From NCBI GenBank assembly GCA_903813345.2, contig CAIIXF020000002.1:31984926-32048925 (forward strand): 64,000 nt of DNA, written 5' to 3'. Positions 1-13,800 of the stretch are shown here, in pieces; position 1 is the first letter of the stretch, and every line of letters begins with the position of its first letter. Source of the DNA: Owenia fusiformis (taxonomy: Eukaryota; Annelida; Polychaeta; Sabellida; Oweniidae). The translations under genes and the position numbers were made by a program. The notes under the pieces were generated by a model. It was not told the origin of the DNA. It ran no database searches and saw only the letters and a list, made by a program, of their open reading frames with translations.

Positions 1-3000
1 CATTTAGATGTGTTAATCCCTCCTGTACTTTCCCTTCTATATCTACTTCCAATTGTTTAGTATTTTCATTTTCACCATCTTCGATGTTGGGTTCAACACT
101 AGCACCTGCAGAAGTACTAGGTTCTTGTTTATCATGGCTAAGATCTGTATTGTTATTGGTTACCTGACTAGAATCATCCATTTTGTTGGTCTTTGTTGTA
201 TCATCCTCAAGTTTAGTCTCAGAGATTTTTGTATCTTTCATTTCAGTGAACCTTACACCAGTATCAGATTCAGTGTTGATGGGTTCATCAGTTTTGATTG
301 CACTTATGGTTGGAATATTGCCTTTTGTGTTAACAACAGCATCATCTGTCCTTTCATTTTTAATGTCACTAGATTCGTTTGGACCATCTGGTATTTGATC
401 TTTTTCAGTGGGTTCACTCGGATCTTCATGTTTAGCTTTCGCTGCCTCCTTTTCAAGAGTTCTTTCAGATGTTTTGTCACTTTGTCCTTTACTATCAAGC
501 TGTGATTGTTCTGTTTTATCCGACTTTTTCCCTTTTGGAGAATTACCAGTTAAATCTCCCTGAACTGAAAACATCATAAATAGTCATTTTTAAAGAAGTT
601 TTAATGTAAATCTCACACGACATGTATCTACATGTATTTATGCTACCAATTCTTTATGAATGCAAACCAAAAAATTTAACGAGCTTAAATAGATGATAAA
701 TGCTACTCAAGCATCTGAGTTTATCTTAATATAATGCATAGCCCTTCATCACTTAAAATAGAGTGAGAATAGTTAAACAGATATCTACATACTTTTTATT
801 TGTTCCTGGTAGGCTTCAAACCCTATTCCAGTTATAGGTTTCTTGGCAATAGGTTTGAGAACCAATGGGTGCATGGTTACATTGCTGGGTGTGGTGACTG
901 TAAAGATCTCTCCAGAGTTAGGCCTCGTGCCTAAATTCTATGAAGGTTAAGACTCATAACAACCAACTACTACATTTCATACTGTTAGTAATCTGGAATG
1001 CTTAAATCTGTTATGGTTCTAATTGCCATGAATTCGGGGCATTGACTACGTGTTAGCCAGCAAGGTTTCTTTTGTAAAACAAAAGGGTATGGATAAAAAA
1101 TAATATTAAAAAAATTGTTTATGTCTTTATAGGTCATTTTATAGCATAACACTGATTTGAATTTCATATTCCTCTGGCCAAAATTTAGATTTCAAATGTG
1201 GAATCTGCAAATTTGTACTTTTTTCCGAATAAAAGTTTCACATTTTAAGGATACTTGTTTCTCTTCTGGTGTTCTCCATTTCTTCTTCAAGAACTCTAGG
1301 ACATTTCCCGCACGTTTATCAAGTTTCACTTTCATGCGCAATCGAGGATTCTGAGCCAGTGTTTGTACTCTTACCCATGATTCATTGTTCTTTGGCTTGA
1401 ATTCTATTGTTACATAGTCGGGTAGTTTTACAATGTTCTCATCAGGTTTTGTCTCTACAAAGCAATAGGATGTCATTTAAACTAATTGAAATACTTATTT
1501 TGCATCTTGGGTATATTGTCATCTATATAATTTGGTAAAATAAAATAGTAAAGTTTTAGCTAAGTTAAATCTACTTGGACCACTTTTTCATGAACCAAGG
1601 TACAGACCAACATTGACCATGTTTAAAATCCATCACTCTTTTGAGTCAAGGATCTCGGTAGCACTCATAACCACCTCTCTCCCCCGCCACCTCCCCCTAC
1701 TTCTTACCAGTTTCTATGTTGTTGAGTTTCTTCAAGGCTCTACATACAGGAGTCCTAACTCTTATATTCTTGCCATTCACTTTTACTGAGGTGCTCCTGT
1801 CAAATAACAAATGCAATATATGTATTTCAATCTAGTCACTCTTAACAAAATAACAATGTAATATTAAGTACTAAGATGTGCAATTTCAACCAGTTAAATT
1901 CTTCAGTATATTCAGTCTATTAAACATTGTAGTTTTCTGCATTAAAAAATTCTGAATTCAAAAAGTTTTGCAAAAATTAAAATTCTGCATAGTATTCAAT
2001 GGTGATGTAAGGTGGAAACTCATACACATACTCAAAATCAAAGATAAATGTCCTATGAATTGAAAGGGTATATAAAAAAAACATCATTTTGTTCATCAAA
2101 GGATGATGATTTTTTCACCTAAGTTAGCATAAATCTTACCCTTTGTTGATGAGCTCTCGCAGTTTATCCAAGTTCTTGTCATCTAACTCTAAAATAATTT
2201 AAATAAATATGAATTTAAATATGGTTTATTTTATGATAAGGCATATTTGAAAAACACAATGTATTTGGACACATTGAGTTAATGGTAATATCAGTCATTA
2301 CTTACTTCGAACTTTACGCCTCAGTTCCCCATAGTTTATCAAAGCATATAACTCCTGGGTCGTCTTTTTTACTTCAGATTCTGGAAAATTTGGCAAAATA
2401 TAGGTTTTATATATACAAGTTCATGGATGCCATTTTCATTTTCCCAAGATTGTGTACTACTGTTTCTAAACTTTGTTCGAGTTTTTGGTGAATTTGGCTG
2501 TCAACCAGCAGATAATTTGTTAATATTCTAGTTTTATATATTTTACAGGGCTGTAGCCAGGGGAGGTTCGAGGGGTTAGAGCGAATCATACAGTTTTACA
2601 CCATTCTGATCACTTTTCACGTGATTTTGACCATTTTGGGCCAAAGTTGTGAAATGGGAGATTAACATTTGACAATCACTTGAAAGGTAATCAGAAAGGT
2701 GAAAAACTACATGGATTTGAAAGAATTTTCAGCTGGGGGATGGGGGTCGAACTTCCCATACCTCCCTTGGCTACAGGCCTGGTATTAGATAACCCACCTT
2801 CCTGTATATCAACATATTTAGCAATTTTATGCCACGTCCTATAGTAGAAATGTCGGACTTGTTCTTTGTTCTTCACCAAGTGTTCTTCACCCTTTTTCTT
2901 GCATTTTGTTGTTATTAGATTGTGAATCGCATCAAAGTCTTTGCCAAACTGTAAAATAAGTCAATTCATACTTAAAAACAATCAACATACATTACTAGAA

Positions 3001-6000
3001 CATATAGATAGAGCTGGCATCAAATGTCGGAATGGTCGATTGTCAGTCGAATGCTCTCTGCGACACCCATGTCGACACAACGCCTCTTGATCGACAGTCG
3101 GAACTCACAACATAATAAGCTATTTCCCTATGAATTAAAATCTTTGTTACTACCTGCTGTATGGTGTATTTTAGTGAAGTTTTACCGCCTACATTTTCAA
3201 ATTTTCTTTTTTGTTTTGATCGACTTCCTGCTCTCGAATTAGGTCTCGGGGCCCCTCGAGATTTACCCTTGAGATTTATTTTCAATGGCTGCCCGGAAAT
3301 AACAACAGAAACCGTAGTTTTATATCTATTTATTGCTTTTTCGTCAAAGTCTGATACTTAAACATGGTTTACATGTAACTTAAGTTAAATATAAAACATA
3401 CAAGTGAGGATGACTATTGTGCATCGTATTGCTAATTACAAGCCTAGAAAATCTAAAATTCAGACGGATTTTCTTCAATTTTTTTTTCATTTTTCGAATA
3501 TCATTGGACCCGACAATGTCGATATCGTTGTCGATCGAGAGCTCCGACATGTCGACATTAAAATCCTATTCGATGCCAGCTCTACATATAGAACATATAG
3601 AACTGGGCTTTGTTTTGTACAAGCTGCTTTCTCCCTAATCATATTACCGTATTTTGAACTTTTCATGAATAAAAACAAAATACACCCTAAATAAAAACAT
3701 TGATTGTTCATATATCTATATAATTTTGAATAGAGCAAAGTGCATCTCTCCACTCATTCATAATGTTGCATAAATGTATGACTACACATATGAGTAGCCA
3801 GGGGGCCATTTCTCGAAAGTTTCATTATTAACGAGTCGTTAATTCAATTGTTCCGTTTCTCAAAAGTTAACGATTCTCGATGACGTCATAGTTTTTGACG
3901 ATTTAATTTATTTGTTATCCATGATTGATGCGCTGTCCATAGAAACAATCCAAGATTCGCTATTAATGATTCGTTAATAATGATAAGTTTCGAGAAACGG
4001 CCACCAGGATCTCAAATTATATGTAGGTGAAGCAAAGTCAAAATAGGTGAGGCAAATTTTAATTAAAGGGGATATTAATACTATCATTTGACTTATAAAA
4101 ATTTCAATTGAAAAAATAAATAAATATTTTCAGTTAAATTTAGATTCTGCAATAAAATGTTGTTGCAGTAAAATAAATTCAATTAAATTCCACATACTAA
4201 CATTACCTCATTTAAACCCTCAAAAAATGCATTTTTCACTTCGAGACTCCATATTTCCCAGACACGTCTTGATGAGGCATCTCGTATACGCTTCCTCCTT
4301 GGTTTGGTCTCCGGTGTGGTTCCTGTCACCTTCTTCTCTTTGGCTAAAATAAAATAAAAAATAAAATTAGATCTTGTAAGTTAATATATAACATACATGT
4401 CAGAGAACTGGGGGTACCAGGTATAATCAGTGTTTTTACTGAATATCCATGGAGATCGATACTTCATGTACCACTGTTATCAATAAAATATCCACTGTTA
4501 TAAAAATAGAGTTCAAGGGATTTTGTGGAAACTATGCAATGAAACTTGTTTAGCTTTACAAACATTATGTATTTATACGAATATAATAAATTTATTGTCA
4601 TGATCAATTATACCATTTATGATAAGCACACGCATAATTAAATTGGGATAAAATATATCGAACACAAATTCAAACTTCAACACAGTATGTATTTAAAAAC
4701 CAATTAAAACCTCATAAAAACCAACATATCAAATCTAGAAAATTTCATACTAAGTTGTATCTTCTATCTCAAGTGAAAGGCTGACAAAGACAAACAAGTT
4801 TAAATGTGTCACTAGTAATATAAAACCAGGTCATTGAGACCTTGATTGCAAGTTTTTAATATCAATGTTTGACTTGCATAATTTAACAACAGAGAGAAGG
4901 CCCAATTAACAAAGAATTTTATTAGCTACTAAAAATGTTATGTTAAATTTAAGAATTAATAAAGCCACTTTCTTGTGCCACATGGTGATTTGTTTGGATA
5001 AGAATTTAAAAGTATTTTGCTAACAATCAATATAAACAGGAAAAGGATTAGTATATTTGTTCAATTTTTTTTAAAAAAGACTCTTGATTTATTAGTTTGG
5101 ACATAAGAAATGAGTTATGTAAATCTAAAATAAAAACAATCACTTATTTATTATGTTGAGCCTTGAGGTTAAACTTAAAAGTAATTAATAACTAACACTC
5201 ACTCAGCAATGGGAAACATAGCTAAACCAGTTATCAAGTCATATAAGGTTAAAACTTCTGTAGAATAATTTCCCATTATGGAAAAGCTAATCACAACAAT
5301 CATAATTTATGGACAAAAATCATCTGTATTCTACATATCAACATTTTTTCTAAATGTTCATAATTATAGAGGGAATATGAAAACTGAGATTTTATCCTGA
5401 TGAGGTGAAGGTATGCTTTTCTGGAAATGATATAAATTTTATGGCTGCAATGAGTAAGAGTGTCTTTGGCAATGATCCAATCATAATAAAAACAAGTACC
5501 GGCTTGAAAAACTGAATCTCAACTTCATAAAAAAAATATACTATGAGCTAATAATGAAATTATACATTCTTATTTCAATTTATAGAAAATCTTAATTGTA
5601 GCTCTATTATTTCTCGTATCAGCTCAGCTGGTGGAATTCACAACAAATATTTACCAAAAAATTGACCAGGATTATTGACTGTACAATATGCTTATTTGTA
5701 CATAAATTGAGCCTAAAATATCACAAAATCCCTAATTTTACCTGCTTTTCTAGGGGGAGACCCAGTTGGGCTAGAATCCCTTCTCGGTCTTTTTATGCAT
5801 CGCCTTCGAGGCAAACTTCCTTCAGTATTTGTCTCCCCAGTTTCTTCCTTGTTATTTTCACATTTGGCCTGTCTGTTTTTCCTTTCTGTTGTATTTTCTT
5901 TACTCTGAACTTTAGTGGTTGGCTTCGGATCATTGACAACACCTACACCATCTAAGGTCATTCTGGAAAGTAAGAAATTCACTTAATCAGACTCCAAAAT

Positions 6001-7161
6001 TACAGAATTCCTAGATATATTAGAAATATATTTCAAGAAAGATCAAAGTTATTGTCAGCCATCTTGGCTAAGTTTTGGGATTCACTTTACGCATGATTTT
6101 ACATCTTTATAGATGAGACGGAAAACAGGCAAGCACCATGCATTGAGAAAATGATATAGTCCAAGCTATGCTGCAAAGCTTTGATGCATAAAGTATATAA
6201 ACTCATCAATATCTATAAGATTCAAAACAACAACAGAAACTCAATAATTTTACAAAACAAAATGGCTGACTGATATATTTCTCTCCTATTTTACCTATTT
6301 AAAGGGCTTTCCTCCGTCTTTTTCGTCGCATGACTAGTCTTGCGCGTGTTCACCATGTATCCCTAAATTTTCAAACTATTCCCAGGTCTCTGGTGACCAT
6401 TTTAACTGAGAATTTCTGGCACAAAATATTCAATGAGTTTCCTTGTATCATCTCTTCCACTACAACTTTAGCTTTGCAATGTATTTCAATGGGCAAATAT
6501 AACTGCAATTTGGTGGAAAAATACAGTATTTAGGACCCCAAAACTTTGCATACTTCAGCATTATGATAATATTTTTTAATTAAATGCATAAACTGGATGA
6601 TTTAAACTATACTTTTACAGATAAATGGATCTCAATCCATGGGAATTTCTCAATCTACTCAGAAGGTCATGTGACTTCCTTCAAGATTCATTTGTCAACA
6701 TTCCATCATATTTTAGATATTTGGACATTTTTAAGCATCATATCAGTATATTTTGCCTTCCTTCATTGAACTTAGACACAGTGTAGCCATTGCCAGTGGG
6801 GTTAACATAAATCAACCCCCAATATGCTGTACAAAGAACATTTTGAGACAGGTGAATCTACAAAATGCAATTTTTACCTGTGTCCATATTCCCTTATTTT
6901 GATGCATATGGACGAACTGTATTAGATAAATTGTGTAACATTTGAACATATAGCCAACCTCCCACGGTAACAACAAGATGGAGAACCTTACAAGCTTAAG
7001 TTATAGACACATTTATGAGATCGTATCATCAAAACAATGGTGAATCAAATAATCTTTCATTTTTTCCATACGAGAATTTTGACACGACTTTCAGCGGTTG
7101 TTTGTTGTATATTTAGCAAGTAAATAACGTATATTCATTATTCAAAGTATACTTACATCAT
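1..7161 (-). CDS. CRAMP1: CRAMP1/cramped-like SANT-domain chromatin regulator (3' end outside window)
   Basis: Coding exons in transcript order: 7161-7157, 5962-5742, 4343-4207, 2948-2798, 2380-2306, 2188-2140, 1796-1708, 1454-1255, 937-793, 564-1 (continuing off the edge). All junctions have GT/AG sites and compatible phases, giving about 545 codons. Exons 3-4 encode a SANT/Myb-like region (about residues 108-170) containing VWEIWSLEVKNAFFEGL and EQVRHFYYRTWHKIAKY, hallmarks of the Cramped family. Exon 8 has the conserved block LAQNPRLRMKVKLDKRAGNV. Exon 10 is a long Ser/Thr/Glu/Lys-rich, probably disordered stretch. In flies Cramped is a Polycomb-group and histone-locus factor; vertebrate CRAMP1 supports linker-histone expression (family knowledge). 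The N-terminal region before the SANT domain is Arg/Lys-rich. The start is either ATG 7161, split across intron 1, or ATG 5961 in the same frame with a better context. Vertebrate CRAMP1 is about 1,270 aa, so roughly half lies outside the window. Confidence 0.9.
2546..2782. mobile_element. MITE-like element with 21-22 bp terminal inverted repeats
   Basis: The left end at 2546-2567 (CAGGG-CTGTAGCCAGGGGAGG) is nearly the reverse complement of the right end at 2761-2782 (CCTCCCTTGGCTACAGGCCTGG). The element is about 237 bp, has no coding capacity, and lies only 16 bp from the CRAMP1 exon 4 donor at 2797. Related internal sequence (a block resembling TTTTGGGCCAAA) recurs near 32,830 in a MOSPD2 intron. 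Confidence 0.65.
2992..3605. mobile_element. Foldback/MITE-like element with CGAC-rich interior
   Basis: The left arm (about 2992-3035, containing AGAGCTGGCATCAAATGTCG) is repeated inverted at the right arm (about 3560-3605, containing CGATGCCAGCTC). The inner flanks at 3030-3100 and 3505-3560 are rich in CGAC/GTCG words, unusual in this AT-rich intron. It sits in CRAMP1 intron 3. No open reading frame of interest. Confidence 0.55.
3798..4010. mobile_element. Hairpin MITE with about 45-bp inverted repeats
   Basis: The left arm at 3801-3843 (GGGGGCCATTTCTCGAAAGT then TTCATTATTAACGAGTCGTT) matches the reverse complement of the right arm at 3961-4009 with few mismatches. The loop contains a TGACGTCA octamer near 3880. 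It lies in CRAMP1 intron 3. Confidence 0.7.
4344..5741 (-). other. CRAMP1 intron 2
   Basis: A 1.4-kb AT-rich intron with donor GTAAAA at 5741 and acceptor TTTTATTTTAG ending at 4344. No gene or recognised repeat was seen inside. Confidence 0.6.
5963..7156 (-). other. CRAMP1 intron 1
   Basis: A 1.2-kb intron between the start-proximal exon (donor GTAAGT at 7156-7151) and exon 2 (acceptor TTTCCAG, exon begins 5962). No coding signal or clear repeat was recognised in it. Confidence 0.6.
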
Positions 7162-7165
7162 TCAT

Positions 7166-7892
7166 GAGTAGATGTGCAATAATATCCAACGCGATCCTTT
7201 CCTAAGAAGCGAGATTTCACAAATCAAAGAAGAACACTAAAAATCCAAAAAAATGTTTAGATCAAGTTGGCGGGAACGAATAAGGGAATTCCCCTGAATC
7301 TGATTGGTTAATTCTAGTCACGTGGGGGTATCCCCGACATCCATCTTTGTGAATTTTAAATTTCCTGTTTGGGGAATTCGCAAATTTCAGTCGTTTTTTA
7401 GACGAAAATGTTCTCTAGATAGTTTCAGTTTTTGCAATTATTTGATAAATTACATAAAGATGCTGTAAAAGTAGTTTTTTCCATACAGGTGGCAAAGACA
7501 GATATTATGTCATGTATCATTTCATTGGTCAATCTAAATTCATGATTCTCCAGCCTTATCTAGAATTGCTGACTCTCTTCAACATGCTTCTCTTTGAATC
7601 ATTTACATATTTTTGTGAAGAAAGCAATGGTACATTTTAGTTCTACAAGTACACGAATTATTGTCGATATCAAGCACAATCCGAACATTTGCATTTTCAA
7701 TTAATTTCAAATCAACCAATCAGTTTCCATCTTTCAAAGCAGTTTGGGTGAATTGGTTGTCGTGACGTCAGCAGGGTGCGAGAATTTCAAAGCAGCTCCA
7801 TAAGATCTCATCTATTTCATCAATTTGATAGGCAAATACACCTAAAGAATATCACATTTACATTCCATTTTGTCGGGAAAAATCAACTAATA
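7166..7892. promoter_or_regulatory. Shared CRAMP1/JPT divergent promoter region
   Basis: About 730 bp separate the divergent start codons. Motifs visible: an E2F-like TTGGCGGGAA (7267-7276), an inverted CCAAT box (7303-7307), an E-box CACGTG (7319-7324), a forward CCAAT box (7716-7720) and a perfect CRE TGACGTCA (7763-7770). Nested CCAAT, E2F and CRE sites without a clear TATA box fit a bidirectional housekeeping promoter. The motifs are seen directly; promoter function is inferred. Confidence 0.6.
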
Positions 7893-10800
7893 ATGGCCAA
7901 CTCCGTAAACAATTTCCAAGGACTGAGTGACGGTGAGAAGAACTCTTCCAGGTGAGCCACAATTTTGACCTGGCAACTGAAAAATCTCAACTGCCAAAAA
8001 TGGATTAGATCTTGGTTTAGTTCAACAAGTTAAACCTAATATTGCTTTCATTATTAATCTGAATTATTTTTGATCCACATTGGTTCGAACTTCATGCAAC
8101 ACAACTTCTGCATCGATTAGACGTAAGACCAGTTTTCATATTCTAAATACTAGAAATCGCCTGAGACTAAGTGGTAGGCTATAACCTACGCCTTTTCGTT
8201 TCAATTTTGGGTAGCTTCTACGTATGTGGTAGCTTCATCACCCTGTTTATTTGCTCTAATTACCTATCTAGGTGAAAGCCATGTTTTTTTCTTGAATGGA
8301 TCGAGATCTCACAAGATTTTTTTATTTTTGAAATGAAACATGACGGATAGTCTAGCGTACATTTGGGGACAAAAATAAATGACAGGTCGATTTTCGATCA
8401 CCATTTCCTAATTATGGTGGTCTGAAAGCCCATAATTTCCAATATTGTCTAGATACATATCCCTTAAAATTTGTATATTTTACATTTTGTATAATCTCAT
8501 CCACTGATTTATGGCCTCTTGTAAATTCTCTTATTTTTAACATGGGAAATCCTCACTTCAGCAAATCCACCTGTCATTTATTTATGTCCCCAACTGTAAA
8601 TTCTAATTTCTAACAAGCAAGTGTTACCCCATTTTCTGTGTCGACATTACCTCACACGTCAATGTTACAACCCTTTCAAGATCTATTATGAAATTAGTCT
8701 CAGGCAGGGAGAGGTATAACGTTGACACCATTTTGTTTCTTTTTTGGGTAACCTCAACACCTTGTTGTTTATTTGCTGGTCTAATTTCCGATCTCGGTGG
8801 AAGCAATGTCTTTTTCTCGAATGGATCAAGATTTCCCAGGCATTCTGGCAGGATATTTATTTTTTCTGAAATCAAACATGGGAAAACGGTGTCAAAGTTT
8901 TCTCATTTCTCATGTCAACATTATTCCAGTCTACGATCAGATGATTCCATGTTACACCGGTGTGGGAAATAAGCACTGGGCAACAGACAAATGTTGAGTC
9001 TGAAAAGAAATTTGTCCAGACTGTTTCAAACTATGTGGTCAAAATTATCCAGAGAGTTGTTGAGAGATTTTGCTGAGACATGAGACAATGCATTTTGTTT
9101 TACATATCAAATGAAAGAATATAAATTGGCCTTCCTGCGAGGAAGAAGTTGTCCACAAATGAGACAATGCTAGATATAAAATTCAATGGTTAACATTTTC
9201 AGTCATTTTATCCCCCCTGTTTCTATCTATCATTTTCAGTCATTTTACCCCCCCCCCCCTGTTTCTATCTATATTTTTTTTATTTCCAATACATTGTCCA
9301 AGTACAGTCGAGTGTGTTTCCAAACTGTCTGGTCAAAACAAATTGACCAGTCAAAAAAAAATTTGTCTGGAGTCTATGCTTATTTCCCACAGTGTACATT
9401 ACTTAGAATGTTTATTTATATTAGTTAAAAGTGGCTATTCTGATATATTCTAAAATGTTTTTTGCATGGCCATTTGTCTAAAAAATTAACTTTTGGCAAA
9501 ACATTTTTTTTGTTGAATAAATCTTTCTGGATATTGAATAATTGAATAGATTTAGTAGGAGATTAACATGCAACTCTCCTAGTGTCATTATTTTAAGAAT
9601 GACATTACATTAGTATGATTACATTACAACAAGTGGTGACATTTTGCATGTTTATGCCTTGTTAAGTATTACAAGTACTACATAACCTTACTGGAACTAC
9701 ACTTAACTGTACTCATATATATCAGTAGTATTCTACCAAAGGATGGTAGCAAGTGGAAAAACGTGAAGTTATCAGAAACTGCCACTGGGGAAAGAACAGT
9801 TATCTCAACCTTTGAATTGCGGCTAATTTTGATGCAAACAATATGTTCACTCTTACATAATAATCAACATAATTAATGCATTGCCTCTATTGTCTATTTC
9901 CCATGCAAGCTGTATCCTGAGGACAGTAACCGAACATTCTGATAGATAATTAACAAAATAGCATGATGACTTGAGATTCTGATTGCATCGTTAAGAACAA
10001 ATTGTTGCAATACCCTAGTACTGTACATCTAAAATGTAATATCATAAATCATGTTTTTTCAATATGTCAAGTATATAGTAACTTATATTATGCTAATACA
10101 GTTCAAGTGCATGGTTACATTTTGAATAATTTATACCTCAGTGCTTCATGCTTGAACTAATCTTCATTGAATGATCCATTTTTGAATTAAGATATGCGAT
10201 GATTCGACTTCAAGATTATACTTATTTCTAAAGAGAACTCAAATTGGAATAATCTATAAGCATTCAGCATTATCACCCACTTAAGAACTACCCATTCCTG
10301 AAGTTTTTATCTAGTCATGCTTGTTATATGTCTCTGGTTCTCCAGTTTGGAGTGTTTATTACATTCCCATTTACTTAATTCCTTACTTCATCTCCAAAAA
10401 TTCTTCATTTAAGCACTTCAACGATTCATTTTTATTTCATTTTGAATCGATGTGCTCTGAAAAATCTCTCATATATCAATTATGAACTTTTAGTGGCAAA
10501 CGTGTCGTATATCACTTGAGCTTTAGCAGGAATTAATGATAAGCAACGAGGTATTGAAATGCAAAATGTCACTACCTGCCATTTGTTACAGACATTGAAA
10601 ACTGAACACCAAACACTGAACACCAACTGCTGAACAACATCCACAAAAATGTTTGAGCCTCAACAATATGAAAAAAAATTGATTTTTGATAAAAACATAT
10701 TTTCATATATTTCCAGAGTTCTTGCACCACCAGGTGGAAAATCCAGTAACATATTTGGCGCACCAGAAGAATCACAAGATAGAGGTAGCAGCCACTCTGC

Positions 10801-13800
10801 TGCATCGAGCAAGAGGAACGATTCAACAGTTTTCGGAGCTCCCGTCCAAGAAAATGTAGGAAATATATGTTTAAATATTACGTATCTTAATTTGTAGTTT
10901 ATCAGTGCCAAATTCACTTTTTGACATAATTCCAATTTAAAATTGTCTGTTGCTTAACTTGTGGCATGTTTTAGCACTCTTATTTTAACATTACATGCAC
11001 ATTCAAAACTATAGTACTATACATGTAAGTCTTAGATATGCATGAAATTTTCACTTGCTCTAATATGAAAATTGTAGTAGACATCATATTAGTTTTTCAG
11101 TGAAATAACCAAGTTCTAAATATTTTAGATTTACATTGAATTGCTTGTTTTTGGACAGCTGTCAACATTTGTAGTCGTTAGCTCCATAGCATAAGCCGTT
11201 GCACTTAATATTGCTATAAAAATGAGTTGTTTTTGATGTCATGAAAACCTAAATGTCTGCCCTTGTTGCTTGCCTGTCACCTAACTTTTTGTCCAAGAAA
11301 ACTACAAATGGCCAATGGTGTAATTGGCAATTTCTGCAATTGTCAATCATGTTTTTGTCTATGTGTGTTATACAGTTCCGTCGATACCAACATTCCTGCC
11401 CTCAGGTAAAGCGCGCTACATTCTGGCAGAATGTGGTAGATTATGTCACGTCATCTGGAAATCAGCTACATCAGGGGTTTCACTAGAATTTCTCACAACA
11501 GGCTAAATAAATGAAAACAATGGGCAGAATGAATGGAAATCATAAATTTAACATGAAAAATATGATTTTGTGAAAACAACTGGTTAAAATCGCCTGTTGC
11601 CTGCTACTAATGAAACCCCTGTACATGGTTGAATAAGTCATTAAGTTGTTTGTTCAATTTCTGGATTGTATCTTGATTTTGTTAATGTTTATTTCACACC
11701 ATTTTTCTTATGTTGAAAATCTACTTTCATACAGGGTGGCCCATAAGTAGATTTATAGAAAGAGATTGTTGAATTATTGTAAACCTACTATTGGAGCACC
11801 CTATATTAACACAGTGATCTCCCCAGCAGTAAAGCAAGTACATGTAGGTGCAGTACCTACCTGAGATTTTAAAAACAGGCTTGCAATCACCTGAAAATCT
11901 AGTTGCATCCACTTGAAAATGAGAAAATCCATGAAAATGGGCATATTTTGACCAATTTTGATCTTGTGAAGATGAGAATTTTGCACCCACTTAAGAAAAA
12001 TCCTGTGGAGAACACTGATATATGAGGAATATTTTTACTATGGAGAATTGCAGTTGGCTTTTTTCTTACGTCAGATAGCACAAAGTGCAACTTTTGAAAT
12101 GAACAAAAGTCTAATAAAGCAATGAAACATGCATTAGTCCAGTTGATAAAATCTGAATGAATTGTAATTTGAGCATAAGGACTGTCACTCGTCCCTTCCT
12201 GGTTATAGAGATATTACATCTTTATATCAAAACGCTTTTCAGTAACTGGATGTTACTATAAACATACAGGTAAAATATTTGGATGCAAATTGACCTCTTT
12301 GTTGTAATTGATGAAAATGAAAATTCCCTCCGATGATCATGGAAGTTCATCCATTTTAGATAAAGATGTAACATCTCTTCAGAAGGGATGAATGTACAGG
12401 TGAACAATTGTCAGTTGATTTGTGGAAGTTTATGATAGTCTAGTCTAATTCACAGACTCACGAATACTTTGCCATATAGGTAATCTCGGCATAGATGATT
12501 GAATACATGTACATGTACATGGATTAGATCTGAGGTTGAGATATTTCTTGAATCCAGTTAAGACCAGTTGTTTTAATTTTGTTGCAAGAAGTGTTTCTTA
12601 TTTTTTATAACTGATAGGTAGCTATATGAATTTAACAAACAATCATATGCAGTACAGTAAAACCTGTCATTGTTATCACCTCCAAGATGAGTACATGCCT
12701 CCAAATGTGATACCATTTTTGGTCCCACATGTCCCATTTGTTCCTTCGAGTCCAATGTTTTCTTTCTCTTTGGCTCTATGGATACTCAACCAGTCAGTGA
12801 GTCCTCTAGTCCCAGTGCAGTGCTCACTTTAGATAGGTTTTACTGTACATTTCTTGGCTATTATAGGCCTTGGCTAAAATGAGTGGTAATACTAATGCTT
12901 ATTTTGATCTGTATTTATTATTACTGGAACGTACTCTACAGGTGGTTATGACCAGAAGCAAATGTATTGTTGAAGTAAACTGCATACTATGTCAGAATGA
13001 AATCATAGTAAAAGAACAATTCACTACTAAGGTTTTCTTGATTACACCAAAGTTTCTGATAATTTAAAGTCTCATCAGAACAGAACCACTTTGATGGAGT
13101 ACAAATTGTCAAAATGCCACACCCTGGGACAATGCTATGTGTTTAATTCTAAGCCCTCCTGCATGGCCCTACAAGAAACTTTAAGAGGATATCTTCAGAA
13201 TTAAAAAGGATATTTCAACATTCAAGGGTTGTCAATTCATGTTACCATATACAGGCCTGTAACTATTAAATGATGTTGCAGGTAAACCGTGTACACAGGA
13301 AAGATGATGATTCCCAGTCGACCATATTTGGATCTACCGCATCCGAACCAGCAAATGCTACTCCCGTTAAAGCAAAGGGTCGTGAGGATAGCAACATTTT
13401 CGGCAACTCTGCTGCACCAGCTGGCCTTAATGCCAACTCCACTACAAAAAGCGTAGGTTAGTGCCCCTTTCGCATGTCTTAAGTCCATTATGAAAGGATT
13501 TGTTTGGTTTTGTCAAGATATTTGTGAAATTTGTCAGAGGTCATTAACTAGAATTCATTTTATTTGTTATTTTACCTGAATTTCAGCACCAGATTAAGAA
13601 TTCAATTTCCAAGTTCAAGTTGATAGGTCTGCTTAAATTTTAATTCTTCAATTTCAATCACGACATGTGATCTCCCATTTTACACTAGTTCAGTTTTGTA
13701 AATCCATTTCATTCAAAGAATGCAAACTACAATCTTCACTATTTATCAATAAGTTTGTCTTTGTTTGCCAGTGTTTTCCTATTAAACAATATCATGGTTG

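Larger units (their letters stand above)
7952..10716 (+). other. JPT intron 1
   Basis: Donor GTGAGC at 7952 and acceptor TATATTTCCAG ending at 10716. It holds a hairpin MITE (8362-8593), two diverged copies of a roughly 100-bp segment (about 8,240-8,345 and 8,750-8,885), a short C-rich tandem duplication (9,197-9,275) and a copy of the dispersed ACAAGGCATTAACATG family just before exon 2. No other gene was seen. Confidence 0.6.

Noticed and set aside
1255-1476. Reading CRAMP1 exon 8 on to the TGA past the donor at 1254
   Set aside because: The block up to the CAA before GTATCC matches the family, and the next exon (937-793) joins in phase 0 via the CATAG acceptor. The extension is intronic.
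3043-3285. Overlapping short frames at 3.0-3.3 kb in CRAMP1 intron 3
   Set aside because: They fall inside an inverted-repeat element and lack splice-phase agreement with CRAMP1 exons.
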